A DNA stretch of 64,000 bases from Shewanella donghaensis (GCF_007567505.1 NZ_CP041783.1:3658001-3722000), one strand, 5' to 3'; shown: positions 13,301 through 24,941, counted from the stretch's first letter. The notes: generated from the letters alone by a model not told the origin. Program-made: numbers and translations.

Positions 13301-13328
13301 AAAAAAAAGCAGCGTAAAGCTGCTTTTT
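13301..13328 (-). terminator. Terminator/attenuator between pilA and pilB
   Basis: On the minus strand AAAAAGCAGC-TTTAC-GCTGC is followed by eight T, a strong terminator 25 bases after the pilA stop. This would let the major pilin transcript be far more abundant than that of pilB-pilC-pilD, with some readthrough. Confidence 0.8.
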
Positions 13329-13352
13329 GAACATCTAATTAACTGATATTTA

Positions 13353-13772
13353 TTAGAGGCCTGCACCGTCAGCACATTGAGCTGCAGTTGCACCTGTTGC
13401 AGAAGCAACTAAGGTTGCAGCATAAGTTACTGTACCTGTATTAGTAATTGTAGCTGTTACAACACATGTACCATCAGAGAATGCAACACCTCCACCTGTC
13501 CCTTCAGCTAGCGTTGCTGTTGAAGTTAGTCCGGCTGTAGCGGTAACTTCCGCATTAATTGTGTCACAAGAAATGCCTGATTGAACACAAGTAACAGCCT
13601 TAGTTGTAAATGAAGCAACGCCTTTCATTGCTGCACCACCGTGAGCTGCCCCGACGTAGTCTCGGTAAGCTGGTAATGCGATTGCTGCAAGAATACCGAT
13701 GATCGCTACTACGATCATTAATTCAATAAGAGTAAAACCCTTAGCGTTTTTGATTTGGTTAATGCTTTTCAT
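13353..13772 (-). CDS. pilA: Major type IV pilin PilA
   Basis: A 139-residue type IVa prepilin. A 12-residue leader ends in G12 before [24 protein letters not shown], with the conserved Glu at +5. The mature part is Ala/Thr/Gly rich with few charged residues. Two cysteine pairs are present (C in [14 protein letters not shown], and GTCVV with [10 protein letters not shown]), probably forming disulphides. A purine-rich AGAGAG Shine-Dalgarno sequence precedes the start. It is first in the pil run and followed by its own terminator. No sigma-54 promoter could be picked out upstream. Confidence 0.93.
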   Translation of the reverse strand: MKSINQIKNAKGFTLIELMIVVAIIGILAAIALPAYRDYVGAAHGGAAMKGVASFTTKAVTCVQSGISCDTINAEVTATAGLTSTATLAEGTGGGVAFSDGTCVVTATITNTGTVTYAATLVASATGATAAQCADGAGL

Positions 13773-14424
13773 TTTTTATCTCTCTTTTGTGTTGCTTCGG
13801 GTTTGTTCTAATCCTTGAAATTCATAACCGTTAAAGGCCCTTAATTGTTATGAACGGTGTCCTAGTCACCACAACCTGTCTGCATTAATAAACTAGTGAT
13901 TTTAATATCTAATATACGTGTATTCATTTTCTTAAGAACTTATTTAGTCAATTGAATGATTAGATAAGTTATTCAGAATTAAACTACATCGTTACAAAAT
14001 AATAGTAGGGTTTGATGAGTCGCTACTATCTTCTATATCGGCGTTAAACAAAATAAGTGTAGCATTATTTGTTAACAAAGTGTTTCGCTTTTGCTTTTTT
14101 GATAAAAATATCCATTCAAATGAACGTATGTCGCTTGTGTAACACTTTGAAAAGACATTTGTTAAAAAGCTGTTCTTTACACAGCCCTAACAGTAGCTAA
14201 CGTTATTATAAAGTTGCTATAAATGGAATACCTTATGTCTATAAATCAAAAAAAAATCAAATATTCATCTTTATCAAATACTTTTTTGGTTTTTTTGTAA
14301 CAGTATTTTGACTTTAACATCGGTTACAAATCTTAATTGACTTTAAATTTGAATAGTCAATTTAATGACAACTTGATTACGGAGGAAATACTAGAAATAT
14401 GTACTATAGGATTATGATTTAAAT

Positions 14425-14439
14425 AATGGTAAGACCAGT
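14425..14439 (+). promoter_or_regulatory. Orphan PdhR-box-like palindrome
   Basis: AATGGTAAGACCAGT matches 13 of 15 positions of the perfect PdhR-type operator found at 17644-17658. It lies in the 890-base interval between pilA and nadC (13773-14664), where no gene was found, about 650 bases upstream of the pilA start and 225 bases beyond the nadC stop. Whether PdhR binds here is unknown. Confidence 0.4.
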
Positions 14440-14610
14440 GGATCGTTGATTTGGTAAATTATCACTTTAATAGTGTGGGAATAATAAATGAATCATTTCA
14501 GATTTTTATGCATTTACTTTTATGCAATACTCATTGAGCTTATATTAGAGTAAGGTTGGTTGAATACATGCTACAAAGTACTGTGAGCGAATTAACTACT
14601 GTTTGAATCA

Positions 14611-14640
14611 GAAAAACACCAGCTGTATCTCAAGCTGGCT
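14611..14640 (-). terminator. Probable nadC terminator
   Basis: CCAGCT and AGCTGG form the stem (14619-14638). On the minus strand the hairpin is followed by GTTTTTC. It lies 25 bases after the nadC stop. Apart from this and the PdhR-like site, the 13773-14664 interval is AT-rich and shows nothing recognisable. Confidence 0.55.
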
Positions 14641-14664
14641 TCTATTTCTACAAGCGACTCTAGA

Positions 14665-15570
<906 letters not shown>

Positions 15571-15583
15571 TTAAGCAGTCTAA

Positions 15584-15636
15584 GTCGAGCACTAAATTAA
15601 GAGCTAAATTAAGTGCTAAATAAAGTGCTAGATAAA
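15584..15636. repeat. Degenerate 12-base tandem repeats between nadC and ampD
   Basis: About four copies of a unit close to GTGCTAAATTAA (best copies at 15601-15612, 15613-15624 and 15625-15636) occupy the divergent nadC-ampD interval. A weaker related piece lies around 15562-15574. It is non-coding. Confidence 0.6.
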
Positions 15637-15836
15637 ATAGAGTCGATTCTGAGCCTATTTTTGTTTAGCAAAATTGTGCTAACTCAATGTATAAAATAAA
15701 TGAAACAATCTGCCTAGCACTTTAACACGGATGTTATTTTAAAATATAGCGATCAGAGTGATACAGTATTAGTGCCAATCAGCTTGGCTGATTAGAGAGT
15801 ATTTTTATCAAGTCGTTAACTAGACTGATTATCATT

Positions 15837-16406
15837 ATGGGTAAACAAAATTCGATTATGCTAAAAAAGTTGACGTTGGGATGGCATCAAGCAGCCAGAA
15901 AATGCCTATCACCGCATTTTAATGTAAGGCCTAATAATGAGGTGAGTGCGCTAGTTATTCATAATATTAGCCTGCCAGCGGGTTGTTATGGCTTGCCTCA
16001 CATTGATGGTTTATTTCAGGGTTGCTTAGATGTGGATTCTGATCCCAGTTTTGCTGACATTGCAGGGCTTGAGGTTTCAGCGCATTTCCTTATTCGCCGT
16101 GACGGTGAGTTAGTGCAGTATGTCAGTTGCGATGACAGAGCTTGGCATGCTGGTGTATCAAGTCTGAATGGGCGAGAAGGCTGTAATGATTTTAGTATCG
16201 GGATTGAGATGGAAGGGACCGATATTGATCCCTATACAGATGCTCAATATCAAGTTTTAACAGAATTAACCTTGGTGTTGCTTGAGCAATATCCTATGCT
16301 TAATCAATCAAGTATCGTCGGTCATTGCGATATTGCACCTGGGCGAAAAACCGATCCAGGTGATAGTTTTGACTGGCAAAGGTATTTATCGTCTTTAGAA
16401 AGTTAG
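15837..16406 (+). CDS. ampD: 1,6-anhydro-N-acetylmuramyl-L-alanine amidase AmpD
   Basis: A 189-residue cytosolic zinc amidase (Amidase_2) that strips peptide from anhydro-muropeptides during cell-wall recycling; loss of AmpD derepresses ampC beta-lactamase where AmpR is present. Zinc ligands visible are H42 (VIHNISLP), H163 (GHCDIAPGRKTDPG) and D173. The GIEMEG motif carries a conserved Glu. Translation may start at M1 or at M8; neither has a strong Shine-Dalgarno sequence. It is followed by ampE after 64 bases. Confidence 0.93.
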   Translation: MGKQNSIMLKKLTLGWHQAARKCLSPHFNVRPNNEVSALVIHNISLPAGCYGLPHIDGLFQGCLDVDSDPSFADIAGLEVSAHFLIRRDGELVQYVSCDDRAWHAGVSSLNGREGCNDFSIGIEMEGTDIDPYTDAQYQVLTELTLVLLEQYPMLNQSSIVGHCDIAPGRKTDPGDSFDWQRYLSSLES

Positions 16407-16470
16407 TTAACATGTTAATGTAACTTGAATATCTAAAAAGCCTCTATCTAAAATCGTTTGTAGGAGTCTC

Positions 16471-17322
16471 ATGGCACTATTTTCTTTGTTGATTGCAATT
16501 ATGGTTGAACGTTTAAAGTTGTTGCCTGCGAATTGGCAATTTGATTTTATTCTGTCTAAATATCAGCAATTATTTTGGAAAGATAAGGCATTAGATTCTG
16601 CCGGATGGGTAGCGTTTGTTGTGCTGCTACCTGCTGTGACGTTATTTTTAGTGTTATTGCTATTAGATGGTTTTTTCTACGACCTCATCACTCTCGCTAT
16701 TTGGATGTTAGTGTCGATTCTTTGTTTTAGCCATCAGACGCTGAGATCGTCATTTAAAAAATATATGCTGGCAGCCTGTCGTGGTGATGTGCAAGCTTGT
16801 TATCACTATGCTGAAAAACTCGATTGCAGTGAATGTTTAGATGCCGTAGATGAAAAAGACCTTGGGCAGCAAATTGGTAAAACGGTTGCTTGGGTCAATT
16901 ATCGTTATTATGGCGCAGTGGCACTATATTTAATCTTTTTTGGTCCAGTTGGTGCTGTTCTTTATTGTTCGATTCGTTTTTATGAGCAATACAATCAGCA
17001 GCAAAATTTAGATATGCCATTTATTACTAAGTTATTATTTCTTTTTGATTGGCTACCAAGCCGGGTATTTAGTTTTGGTTATGTATTGAGTGGTCATTTC
17101 GCTGCAGGTATTTCACAGTGGCGTAAACAGGTTTTTAATCCTAAAAATAGCGCTAAAAATGTGGTCACGTTTACTGCGTTAGCGGCTGAGTCTATTCCTG
17201 AGTCAACCTCTGCCCCTATCTGCGTACAACCTACTTTAGCCTTATTAGCCTTAAGTAAGCGCAACTTTATATTATTGCTTACGGTTTTATCAGTGCTGAC
17301 TATCTTTGGGTTAGTGAGTTAA
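16471..17322 (+). CDS. ampE: Regulatory inner-membrane protein AmpE
   Basis: A 283-residue membrane protein of the AmpE/CobD-like family, with the conserved start MALFSLLIAIMVERLK and a membrane segment around residues 50-80. Further segments lie around residues 150-170 (YYGAVALYLIFFGPVGAVL) and at the C-terminus (NFILLLTVLSVLTIFGLVS). It is co-transcribed with ampD in many enterobacteria and related groups; its molecular role is poorly defined. A GTAGGAGTCTC ribosome-binding site precedes the start. Confidence 0.9.
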   Translation: MALFSLLIAIMVERLKLLPANWQFDFILSKYQQLFWKDKALDSAGWVAFVVLLPAVTLFLVLLLLDGFFYDLITLAIWMLVSILCFSHQTLRSSFKKYMLAACRGDVQACYHYAEKLDCSECLDAVDEKDLGQQIGKTVAWVNYRYYGAVALYLIFFGPVGAVLYCSIRFYEQYNQQQNLDMPFITKLLFLFDWLPSRVFSFGYVLSGHFAAGISQWRKQVFNPKNSAKNVVTFTALAAESIPESTSAPICVQPTLALLALSKRNFILLLTVLSVLTIFGLVS

Positions 17323-17495
17323 CATTTTTTGGACTCTCTTTTATAATTAACTGCAGAGTCTATTTGTTGAATGTCTTTATAATTCAAAAACTGTTTTTAT
17401 AAATGCAATCATTAACATCTCACTTTTATGACTAAAATCAATTCAGAAATTTAATGAATTGCGCAATCTGTTGTTAGCACTGTTTAATACAGGGT

Positions 17496-17510
17496 AATGG
17501 TCAGACCCCT
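17496..17510 (+). promoter_or_regulatory. Possible secondary PdhR-like site
   Basis: AATGGTCAGACCCCT matches 11 of 15 positions of the strong site at 17644-17658. The left half-site is well kept and the right arm is weak. It lies about 150 bases upstream of the main site. The 17323-17680 interval otherwise holds only the pdhR leader. Confidence 0.3.
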
Positions 17511-17642
17511 TCAACGTTTTTTTTCGCTATGCTCTTTCATCAAACTTAGCTTTGATGTTTTAAACCTTCAGTTAACATACACTCAACGCTGGTCTAACTA
17601 GACATCATTTGTTTGATTTGATAAAGTGCGCTATCTCATATA

Positions 17643-17659
17643 AATTGGTAAGACCAATT
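17643..17659 (+). promoter_or_regulatory. PdhR operator in front of pdhR
   Basis: AATTGGTAAGACCAATT is a perfect palindrome with a one-base centre and matches the E. coli PdhR consensus ATTGGTnnnACCAAT. It ends 21 bases before the pdhR start codon, a position suited to autorepression relieved by pyruvate. Confidence 0.88.
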
Positions 17660-17680
17660 GACAACGGAGCTGAGGGCCAA

Positions 17681-18433
17681 ATGGCTTATAGCAAAATAAC
17701 CCAGCCAAAAATTTCAGATGTGATCATGGAGCAATTAGAGCGCATGATCCTTGAAGGTAGTTTACAACCTGGCCAGAAGTTACCGCCAGAACGTGAACTG
17801 GCTTTGCAGTTTGAAGTGTCACGCCCTTCATTACGCGAAGCTATTCAAAAGTTAGAAGCCAAAGGGCTACTAATGCGCCGTCAAGGTGGTGGAACCTACG
17901 TAAAAGAACAACTGTGGCAGAGCCTTGCTGATCCTATTGTGGAATTAATGCATAACGATTCGGAAAGTCAGTATGACTTACTGGAATTTCGTCATGCCAC
18001 TGAAGGCATGATGGCATATTTTGCTGCACTTCGTGGTAATGATGCTGATATGCAAAGCATTAAACGTTCAATTAACGAAGTTGAAGCAGCAGCCAATGTA
18101 GAGGCACAAGCGGATGCCATTGTGCGTTTTTACCGTGCCGTGGCAGAAGCGTCACATAACGTGGCTATGTTACACCTAGTACTCAGTTTAACCCCTGTGC
18201 TGCATAAAAATGTGGCACAAAATTTAGAGCTTCTAAGCCGCCGCGAAGAAGCCTCTACCATGGCGAATGAACATCGGCGAGCACTGCTTGCTGCCATTAT
18301 TCGTCGTGATCCTGATGCGGCACGTGAAGCCTCGAATGAACATCTAAGTTATATCGAGGAAGTCATGTTGTCAGTGAGGGAAGAAGACAGCCGGTTGCAG
18401 CGTAGCTTGCGCCGTTTAAAGAGCGGTGTTTGA
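17681..18433 (+). CDS. pdhR: Pyruvate dehydrogenase complex repressor PdhR
   Basis: A GntR/FadR-family regulator of 250 residues. The N-terminal winged helix-turn-helix has the signature LQPGQKLPPERELALQFEVSRPSLREAIQKLEAKG (within residues 30-65), and the C-terminal FCD domain senses pyruvate. The frame is open from 17609, but the start at 17681 (MAYSKITQPKISDV) matches family N-termini and leaves the operator at 17643-17659 in untranslated DNA. It lies 76 bases upstream of aceE and is probably co-transcribed with aceEF. Confidence 0.94.
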   Translation: MAYSKITQPKISDVIMEQLERMILEGSLQPGQKLPPERELALQFEVSRPSLREAIQKLEAKGLLMRRQGGGTYVKEQLWQSLADPIVELMHNDSESQYDLLEFRHATEGMMAYFAALRGNDADMQSIKRSINEVEAAANVEAQADAIVRFYRAVAEASHNVAMLHLVLSLTPVLHKNVAQNLELLSRREEASTMANEHRRALLAAIIRRDPDAAREASNEHLSYIEEVMLSVREEDSRLQRSLRRLKSGV

Positions 18434-18509
18434 TACCAATTTATAATCAAAGACATTATAAATTTACCGAAACACATTAATTATCAGTATCTAGAGAAAG
18501 GACAGCGAC

Positions 18510-21173
18510 ATGTCTGAAGATCTTCTACAAGACTTAGATCCATTAGAAACTCAAGAGTGGGTAGATTCATTACAAGCCGTTTTAGAGCAAGAAGGCCCTG
18601 AACGTGCACATTTTCTACTTGAGCAATTGATTGATAAAGCGCGCCGTAATGGTACTCATCTACCATACAAAGCGACAACAGCTTATCTAAACACGATTCC
18701 TTCTGGCCATGAGCCACATATGCCTGGCGATCAGGAAATGGAACGTCGTATTCGTGCTATCGTTCGTTGGAATGCACTTGCAATGGTATTACGTGGTTCT
18801 AAGAAAGACTTAGAATTAGGTGGTCACATTTCAAGTTTCGCTTCTAGTGCGACGATTTATGATGTGTGTTTTAACCACTTCTTCCGTGCACCAAACGAAA
18901 AAGATGGCGGCGATTTAGTTTATTATCAAGGTCATATTGCACCGGGTATTTATTCTCGCTCTTTCCTTGAAGGTCGTATTACTGAAGACCAAATGAATAA
19001 TTTCCGTCAAGAAGTTGATGGGAAAGGTTTATCTTCATACCCGCATCCAAAGCTAATGCCTGATTACTGGCAGTTCCCGACGGTTTCTATGGGCCTTGGT
19101 CCTATCCAAGCTATTTATCAAGCGCGTTTCCTTAAGTACCTGACTGACCGTGGTATTAAAGATTGCTCTGAGCAAACAGTTTACTGTTTCTTAGGTGATG
19201 GTGAGTGTGATGAGCCTGAAACATTAGGTGCTATCGGTCTTGCTGCCCGTGAAGAATTAGATAACTTATGCTTTATTGTTAACTGTAACTTACAGCGTCT
19301 TGATGGCCCTGTTCGTGGTAACGGTAAAATTATCCAAGAGCTTGAAGGTGAATTCCGCGGCGCTGGATGGGAAGCAGTTAAAGTGATTTGGGGTCGCTAC
19401 TGGGATCCATTACTTGCACGTGATACTAGCGGCAAGTTATTACAGTTAATGGAAGAAACCGTAGATGGTGAGTACCAAAACTGTAAAGCTAAAGGCGGCG
19501 CTTATACCCGTAAACATTTCTTTGGCAAATATCCTGAGACGGCTGAAATGGTTGCTAACATGTCAGATGATGACATTTGGCGTTTAAACCGTGGTGGCCA
19601 TGATCCTGTTAAGATTTATGCTGCGCTGCAACATGCTAAAAATACTAAAGGTCGTCCAACTGTAATCCTTGCTAAAACCGTGAAAGGTTACGGTATGGGT
19701 GATGCGGGTGAAGGTAAAAACATCGCGCATAACGTGAAGAAAATGGGTGTTGAATCACTTAAGTACTTCCGCGATCGTTTCAATATCCCTATTAGCGATG
19801 ATCAGTTAGAAGATATTCCTTTCTATCATCCTGGTGCTGATTCTGAAGAAGTTAAATACTTAAAAGCACGTCGTGCTGCACTTCATGGTGCTATGCCGAA
19901 ACGTCTTGCTAAGTTTTCTAAAGAAATCGAAGTACCGTCATTGAAGATTTTTGACTCGGTGCTTAAAGGATCGAATGGTCGTGAAATCTCAAGCACAATG
20001 TCTTTTGTTCGTATCTTAACGGCTTTGCTTAAAGATAAGAAAATAGGCAAACAAATCGTACCGATTATTCCTGATGAAGCGCGTACATTTGGTATGGAAG
20101 GTTTATTCCGCCAAGTGGGCATTTACGCTCATGAAGGCCAAAAGTACGAGCCACAAGATTCTGATCAAGTTGCTTACTACCGTGAAGATAAAACCGGTCA
20201 AGTATTGCAAGAAGGCATTAATGAGTTAGGTGCAATGTCATCTTGGGTTGCTGCGGCAACAAGTTACTCAGTTAATGACACCCCAATGATCCCATTCTAC
20301 ATCTACTACTCAATGTTCGGTTTCCAACGTATTGGCGACATGGCTTGGGCTGCAGGTGATATGCGTGCCCGTGGCTTCATGGTCGGTGGTACTTCTGGTC
20401 GTACAACGCTAAATGGTGAAGGTCTACAACATCAAGATGGTCATAGCCATGTATTAGCTAACACGATTCCAAACTGTATTTCTTATGACCCGACTTATGG
20501 TTATGAAATCGCGGTAGTTGTACAAGATGGTATTCGTCGTATGTATGGCGAGCAAGAAGATGTTTTCTACTACTTGACTACCATGAACGAAAACTATGAG
20601 CAGCTTGCAATGCCTGAAGGTGCTGAAGAAGGTATCGTTAAGGGTATTTATAAGCTTGAAACTCTTAAAGGTTCAGGTAAAGGCTCAGTACAGTTAATGG
20701 GTAGCGGCACGATTTTAGAGCAAGTTCGTAAAGCGGCAGTTGCATTATCTAAAGACTTCGGTATTACTGCTGACGTATTCAGTGTGACTAGTTTCAATGA
20801 ACTTACACGTGATGGTCAGGCTGCAGAGCGTTACAACATGCTGCACCCTACTGAAACACCTAAAGTGCCGTATATTTCAGAAGTATTATCAAGTGATGCG
20901 CCAGCTATTGTGGCGACAGATTACATGAAGATTTATGGTGAGCAATTACGTGCTTACATTCCAACGGATTACAAAGTGCTAGGTACTGATGGTTTTGGCC
21001 GCAGTGATAGCCGTGAAAACTTACGTCATCACTTTGAAGTCGATGCTAAGTTCATTGTCATCGCGTCATTAAAAGCCCTTGTTGACCGTAACGAATTACC
21101 TGTAGAAGTGCTAACGAAAGCTATCACTGATTATGGTATCGACGTTGATAAGATCAATCCACAGTTCGCATAG
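18510..21173 (+). CDS. aceE: Pyruvate dehydrogenase E1 component (homodimeric)
   Basis: An 887-residue homodimeric E1 that decarboxylates pyruvate with thiamine diphosphate and passes the acetyl group to lipoyl-E2. The length equals that of E. coli AceE. The ThDP/Mg motif [14 protein letters not shown]...[14 protein letters not shown] is intact, and the C-terminal part has the transketolase-type pyrimidine domain. A strong GAGAAAGGA Shine-Dalgarno sequence precedes the ATG. The next gene, aceF, starts 11 bases after the stop. Confidence 0.97.
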   Translation: MSEDLLQDLDPLETQEWVDSLQAVLEQEGPERAHFLLEQLIDKARRNGTHLPYKATTAYLNTIPSGHEPHMPGDQEMERRIRAIVRWNALAMVLRGSKKDLELGGHISSFASSATIYDVCFNHFFRAPNEKDGGDLVYYQGHIAPGIYSRSFLEGRITEDQMNNFRQEVDGKGLSSYPHPKLMPDYWQFPTVSMGLGPIQAIYQARFLKYLTDRGIKDCSEQTVYCFLGDGECDEPETLGAIGLAAREELDNLCFIVNCNLQRLDGPVRGNGKIIQELEGEFRGAGWEAVKVIWGRYWDPLLARDTSGKLLQLMEETVDGEYQNCKAKGGAYTRKHFFGKYPETAEMVANMSDDDIWRLNRGGHDPVKIYAALQHAKNTKGRPTVILAKTVKGYGMGDAGEGKNIAHNVKKMGVESLKYFRDRFNIPISDDQLEDIPFYHPGADSEEVKYLKARRAALHGAMPKRLAKFSKEIEVPSLKIFDSVLKGSNGREISSTMSFVRILTALLKDKKIGKQIVPIIPDEARTFGMEGLFRQVGIYAHEGQKYEPQDSDQVAYYREDKTGQVLQEGINELGAMSSWVAAATSYSVNDTPMIPFYIYYSMFGFQRIGDMAWAAGDMRARGFMVGGTSGRTTLNGEGLQHQDGHSHVLANTIPNCISYDPTYGYEIAVVVQDGIRRMYGEQEDVFYYLTTMNENYEQLAMPEGAEEGIVKGIYKLETLKGSGKGSVQLMGSGTILEQVRKAAVALSKDFGITADVFSVTSFNELTRDGQAAERYNMLHPTETPKVPYISEVLSSDAPAIVATDYMKIYGEQLRAYIPTDYKVLGTDGFGRSDSRENLRHHFEVDAKFIVIASLKALVDRNELPVEVLTKAITDYGIDVDKINPQFA

Positions 21174-21184
21174 AGAGAAACAAA

Positions 21185-23143
21185 ATGGCTGAATTAAAAG
21201 AAGTTTTGGTTCCTAACATTGATGCTGATGCTGTGCAGGTTATTGAAATCTGTGCTGAGATTGGTGAAGTTCTTGAAAAAGAAGCATCAATCATCACAGT
21301 TGAAACTGATAAAGCGACTATGGATATTCCAGCACCTTTTGCTGGGAAATTGGTTGAACTTAAAGTGGCTGTGGGTGATAGCGTTTCTGAAGGCTCGCTA
21401 ATCGCGGTACTTTCTGTTGAAGCGGCTGGTGAAACGCCTGCTCCTGTAGTAGAAGTTGCGGCTCCTGTTCAAGCTGCTCCGGCTCAAACAGCGGCTCCAG
21501 TTGCTGAAACACCAGCAGTTGCTGGTGGCACTCAAATTATTGAAGTGCATGTGCCTGATATTGGCGATGCTGATAACGTTGATATTATCGAAGTGTTAGT
21601 GAGTGTGGGTGAAACCATTGAAGCGGACACTGGGCTTATCACCTTAGAAACTGATAAAGCGACCATGGAAGTACCAGCACCAACTGCAGGTGTAGTTAAA
21701 GAACTTAAAGTGAACGTTGGTGACAAGGTTTCACAAGGCTCTTTAGTGCTGATGCTTGAAGTCGGCGCTAGTGCGCCTGTTGCTGAAACGGTATCAGCGC
21801 CTGCAGCAAGCTCTGCTCCAGCAACATCGGTTGTTGAAGTTAAAGAAGTTGCTGTGCCAGATATTGGTGATGCTGCCGATGTAGATGTTATTGAAGTGCT
21901 AGTTGCTGTTGGCGACATGCTTGAAGTTGATACAGGTTTAATTACCTTAGAAACCGATAAAGCCACCATGGAAGTACCTGCACCATTTGCCGGTAAGCTA
22001 GTGAGCTTAACGATTAATGTTGGCGATAAAGTGTCTCAAGGTAGCATTATTGCTACGGTTGAAACGCAATCGGTTGTTGCATCAGAAGCGGCTTCAGCAG
22101 CTGCGCCTGTACAAGCAGCTCCTGCAGCATCAACGCCAGCACCTGTAGCCGTTGCTCCAGCAAGTAAGCCGCCTGTTCCGCATCATCCAAGTGCTGGCAG
22201 CCAACCTAAAACGGGTGCTGTACATGCATCACCTGCTGTTCGCCGCTTAGCGCGCGAATTTGGTGCTGATTTAACACAGGTTAAAGGTACAGGTCGTAAA
22301 GGACGTATTCTTAAAGAAGATGTTCAAGCATTCATTAAATATGAACTTAGCCGACCTAAAGCAACAGCTGCTACAGCGGTTGCTGGTGGCGCGGGTGGCT
22401 TGAACGTTATTGCCGCACCTAAAGTTGATTTCAGTAAGTTTGGTGAAGTGGAAGAAATTCCATTAAGCCGTATCCAGAAAATCTCTGGACCTAACTTGCA
22501 TCGTAACTGGGTCACTATTCCACATGTTACCCAATTTGATGAAGCTGATATCACTGAATTAGAAGCATTCCGTAAAGAACAAAATACAGTTGCAGCTAAG
22601 AAGAAAGCGGATTACAAAATAACCCCGTTAGTATTCATGATGAAAGCCGTGGCGAAAACACTGGCTGAATTCCCTGTATTTAATTCAAGTTTAAGTCCTG
22701 ATGGTGAGTCATTAATCCAGAAGAAATACTTCCATATTGGTGTTGCAGTTGATACGCCAAACGGATTGATGGTGCCAGTGGTACGTGATGTCGATAAGAA
22801 AGGCATTGTTGAGCTTTCTCGTGAGTTAACGGATATTTCAATTCGTGCTCGTGATGGCAAGCTGAAGTCAGCAGACATGCAAGGTAGCTGTTTTACTATC
22901 TCTAGTTTAGGTGGCATTGGTGGTACAGCATTTACCCCAATCGTTAACTATCCTGATGTGGCTATTCTTGGGGTGTCAAAATCAGAAATGAAGCCGAAGT
23001 GGAATGGCACTGATTTTGAACCTAAGTTGATGTTGCCACTGTCTCTTTCATACGATCACCGTGTGATTGATGGGGCAATGGCTGCCAGATTTAGCGTGAC
23101 GTTATCAAGCATTCTTAGCGATATCCGTACGCTAATTTTGTAA
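21185..23143 (+). CDS. aceF: Pyruvate dehydrogenase E2, dihydrolipoamide acetyltransferase
   Basis: A 652-residue E2 core protein with three tandem N-terminal lipoyl domains. Their lipoyl-lysines lie in ETDKATM motifs at K43, K158 and K259. The domains are joined by long Ala/Pro/Val-rich flexible linkers, followed by a peripheral-subunit-binding domain ([20 protein letters not shown]) and the catalytic domain ending with [15 protein letters not shown] (catalytic His). Lipoyl domains 2 and 3 are very alike, consistent with internal duplication. It is in an operon with aceE and followed by a terminator. Confidence 0.97.
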   Translation: MAELKEVLVPNIDADAVQVIEICAEIGEVLEKEASIITVETDKATMDIPAPFAGKLVELKVAVGDSVSEGSLIAVLSVEAAGETPAPVVEVAAPVQAAPAQTAAPVAETPAVAGGTQIIEVHVPDIGDADNVDIIEVLVSVGETIEADTGLITLETDKATMEVPAPTAGVVKELKVNVGDKVSQGSLVLMLEVGASAPVAETVSAPAASSAPATSVVEVKEVAVPDIGDAADVDVIEVLVAVGDMLEVDTGLITLETDKATMEVPAPFAGKLVSLTINVGDKVSQGSIIATVETQSVVASEAASAAAPVQAAPAASTPAPVAVAPASKPPVPHHPSAGSQPKTGAVHASPAVRRLAREFGADLTQVKGTGRKGRILKEDVQAFIKYELSRPKATAATAVAGGAGGLNVIAAPKVDFSKFGEVEEIPLSRIQKISGPNLHRNWVTIPHVTQFDEADITELEAFRKEQNTVAAKKKADYKITPLVFMMKAVAKTLAEFPVFNSSLSPDGESLIQKKYFHIGVAVDTPNGLMVPVVRDVDKKGIVELSRELTDISIRARDGKLKSADMQGSCFTISSLGGIGGTAFTPIVNYPDVAILGVSKSEMKPKWNGTDFEPKLMLPLSLSYDHRVIDGAMAARFSVTLSSILSDIRTLIL

Positions 23144-23145
23144 AC

Positions 23146-23178
23146 AAAAAGGCTGCTCATATTGAGCGGCCTTTTTAT
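23146..23178 (+). terminator. Terminator after aceF
   Basis: AAAAAGGCTGCTC / GAGCGGCCTTTTT with a short ATATT loop sits directly after the aceF stop. It separates aceEF from lpdA, which therefore probably has its own promoter in 23180-23290. Confidence 0.8.
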
Positions 23179-23301
23179 TCTTATCACTAGGATTGTGATC
23201 AGTATCAAACAAAGGGTAAAATGCGGCCACCTTACAAGATTTGACCACATTTTGCAGTTTGGACGGTTTTTCCGCCAACGATAGAAAAAATAGAGGAAAA
23301 C

Positions 23302-24732
23302 ATGAGTAACGAAATCAAAACTCAGGTAGTAGTACTAGGTGCCGGCCCAGCAGGTTATTCAGCAGCTTTCCGCGCTGCAGATTTAGGTCTAGAGACTGTG
23401 ATTGTAGAGCGTTTTAGCACCCTTGGTGGTGTTTGCTTGAACGTGGGTTGTATCCCATCGAAAGCACTTTTACACGTATCTAAAGTCATTGAAGAAGCAA
23501 AAGCAGTTGCCGATCACGGTGTTGTTTTTGGTGAGCCAAAAATTGATTTAGAAAAATTACGCGGCTTTAAAGAAAAAGTGGTTGGTCAACTTACTGGTGG
23601 TTTAGGCGGAATGTCTAAAATGCGTAAAGTTGATGTTGTAAATGGTTTAGGTAAGTTCACTAGCCCAAATACCATGGAAGTGACAGCTGAAGATGGCACT
23701 GTAAAAGTGATCAACTTTGACAATGCTATTATTGCTGCTGGTTCTCGTCCAATCAAACTGCCATTTATCCCACATGAAGATCCACGTATTTGGGATTCAA
23801 CTGATGCTTTAGAGCTGAAAGAAGTTCCTGAAAAGTTATTAGTGATGGGCGGCGGTATTATCGGCCTAGAAATGGGTACGGTTTATTCTTCTTTAGGTAG
23901 TCAAATTGACGTGGTTGAAATGTTCGACCAAGTTATCCCTGCTGCTGATAAAGATATCGTCCGTATCTACACTAAAAAGATTAAGAAGAAGTTTAACTTA
24001 ATCCTAGAAACAAAAGTGACAGCTGTTGAAGCTAAAGAAGACGGTATTTACGTTTCTATGGAAGGTAAGAAAGCGCCTGCTGAACCCGTTCGTTACGATG
24101 CTGTTTTAGTGGCTATTGGTCGTGCACCAAATGGTAAAGGCTTAGACGCTGAGAAAGCTGGCGTTAATGTTGATGAGCGTGGTTTCATTAATGTTGATAA
24201 GCAATTACGTACTAACGTACCTAACATCTATGCTATCGGTGATATCGTTGGTCAACCAATGCTTGCGCATAAAGGTGTGCATGAAGGTCACGTAGCAGCT
24301 GAAGTTATTTCTGGTCTTAAGCACTTCTTTGACCCGAAAGTTATTCCTTCGATTGCGTACACAGACCCGGAAGTCGCATGGGTTGGTCTTACTGAGAAAG
24401 AAGCGAAAGAGCAGGGTGTTGCATATGAAACTGCATCATTCCCATGGGCTGCAAGTGGCCGCGCAATTGCTTCTGATGCAAGTGACGGTATGACTAAGCT
24501 CATCTTCGATAAAGAAACTCATCGCGTTATCGGTGGTGCTATCGTCGGTGTTAATGGCGGCGAATTACTAGGTGAAATCGGTCTTGCTATCGAAATGGGT
24601 TGTGATGCGGAAGATTTAGCATTAACCATTCATGCTCACCCAACGTTACATGAATCTGTCGGCTTAGCGGCTGAAATGTACGAAGGTTCAATTACTGATT
24701 TGCCTAACCCTAAGGCAAAGAAGAAAAAGTAA
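23302..24732 (+). CDS. lpdA: Dihydrolipoyl dehydrogenase (E3)
   Basis: A 476-residue FAD/NAD disulphide oxidoreductase that reoxidises dihydrolipoamide in the pyruvate, 2-oxoglutarate and glycine-cleavage complexes. The FAD-binding GAGPAGY motif is at residues 13-19, the redox disulphide C45/C50 in GGVCLNVGCIPSK, the NAD-binding motif GGGIIGLEMG is central, and the catalytic HAHPTLHE is near the C-terminus. A Shine-Dalgarno AGAGGA precedes the ATG. Lying apart from aceEF behind a terminator fits its shared use by several complexes. Confidence 0.97.
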   Translation: MSNEIKTQVVVLGAGPAGYSAAFRAADLGLETVIVERFSTLGGVCLNVGCIPSKALLHVSKVIEEAKAVADHGVVFGEPKIDLEKLRGFKEKVVGQLTGGLGGMSKMRKVDVVNGLGKFTSPNTMEVTAEDGTVKVINFDNAIIAAGSRPIKLPFIPHEDPRIWDSTDALELKEVPEKLLVMGGGIIGLEMGTVYSSLGSQIDVVEMFDQVIPAADKDIVRIYTKKIKKKFNLILETKVTAVEAKEDGIYVSMEGKKAPAEPVRYDAVLVAIGRAPNGKGLDAEKAGVNVDERGFINVDKQLRTNVPNIYAIGDIVGQPMLAHKGVHEGHVAAEVISGLKHFFDPKVIPSIAYTDPEVAWVGLTEKEAKEQGVAYETASFPWAASGRAIASDASDGMTKLIFDKETHRVIGGAIVGVNGGELLGEIGLAIEMGCDAEDLALTIHAHPTLHESVGLAAEMYEGSITDLPNPKAKKKK

Positions 24733-24760
24733 CTTGTCACTATTTGTAGCAATTTGTATT

Positions 24761-24787
24761 AAAGCACCTTTCGGGGTGCTTTTTTTT
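24761..24787 (+). terminator. lpdA terminator
   Basis: AAAGCACC-TTTC-GGGGTGCT followed by eight T, 28 bases after the lpdA stop. Confidence 0.85.
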
Positions 24788-24941
24788 GGTCTAAATTTAC
24801 ATATAGGTGATATATTTAAAAAATGTTTCATATTTATATATTTGAGCATTAAATTGTTGCTGGCATGATGCCAAGCTTGTTTTGGATGGACACTCTCAAA
24901 CTATTTTGACTTTAATTCATTCAAAGAGTAAATCCATTATA

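Noticed and set aside
21532..21969. 145-residue minus-strand frame inside aceF
   Set aside because: It mirrors the repeated lipoyl domains and linkers of aceF; Ser/Thr-rich composition is a by-product of the complementary strand.
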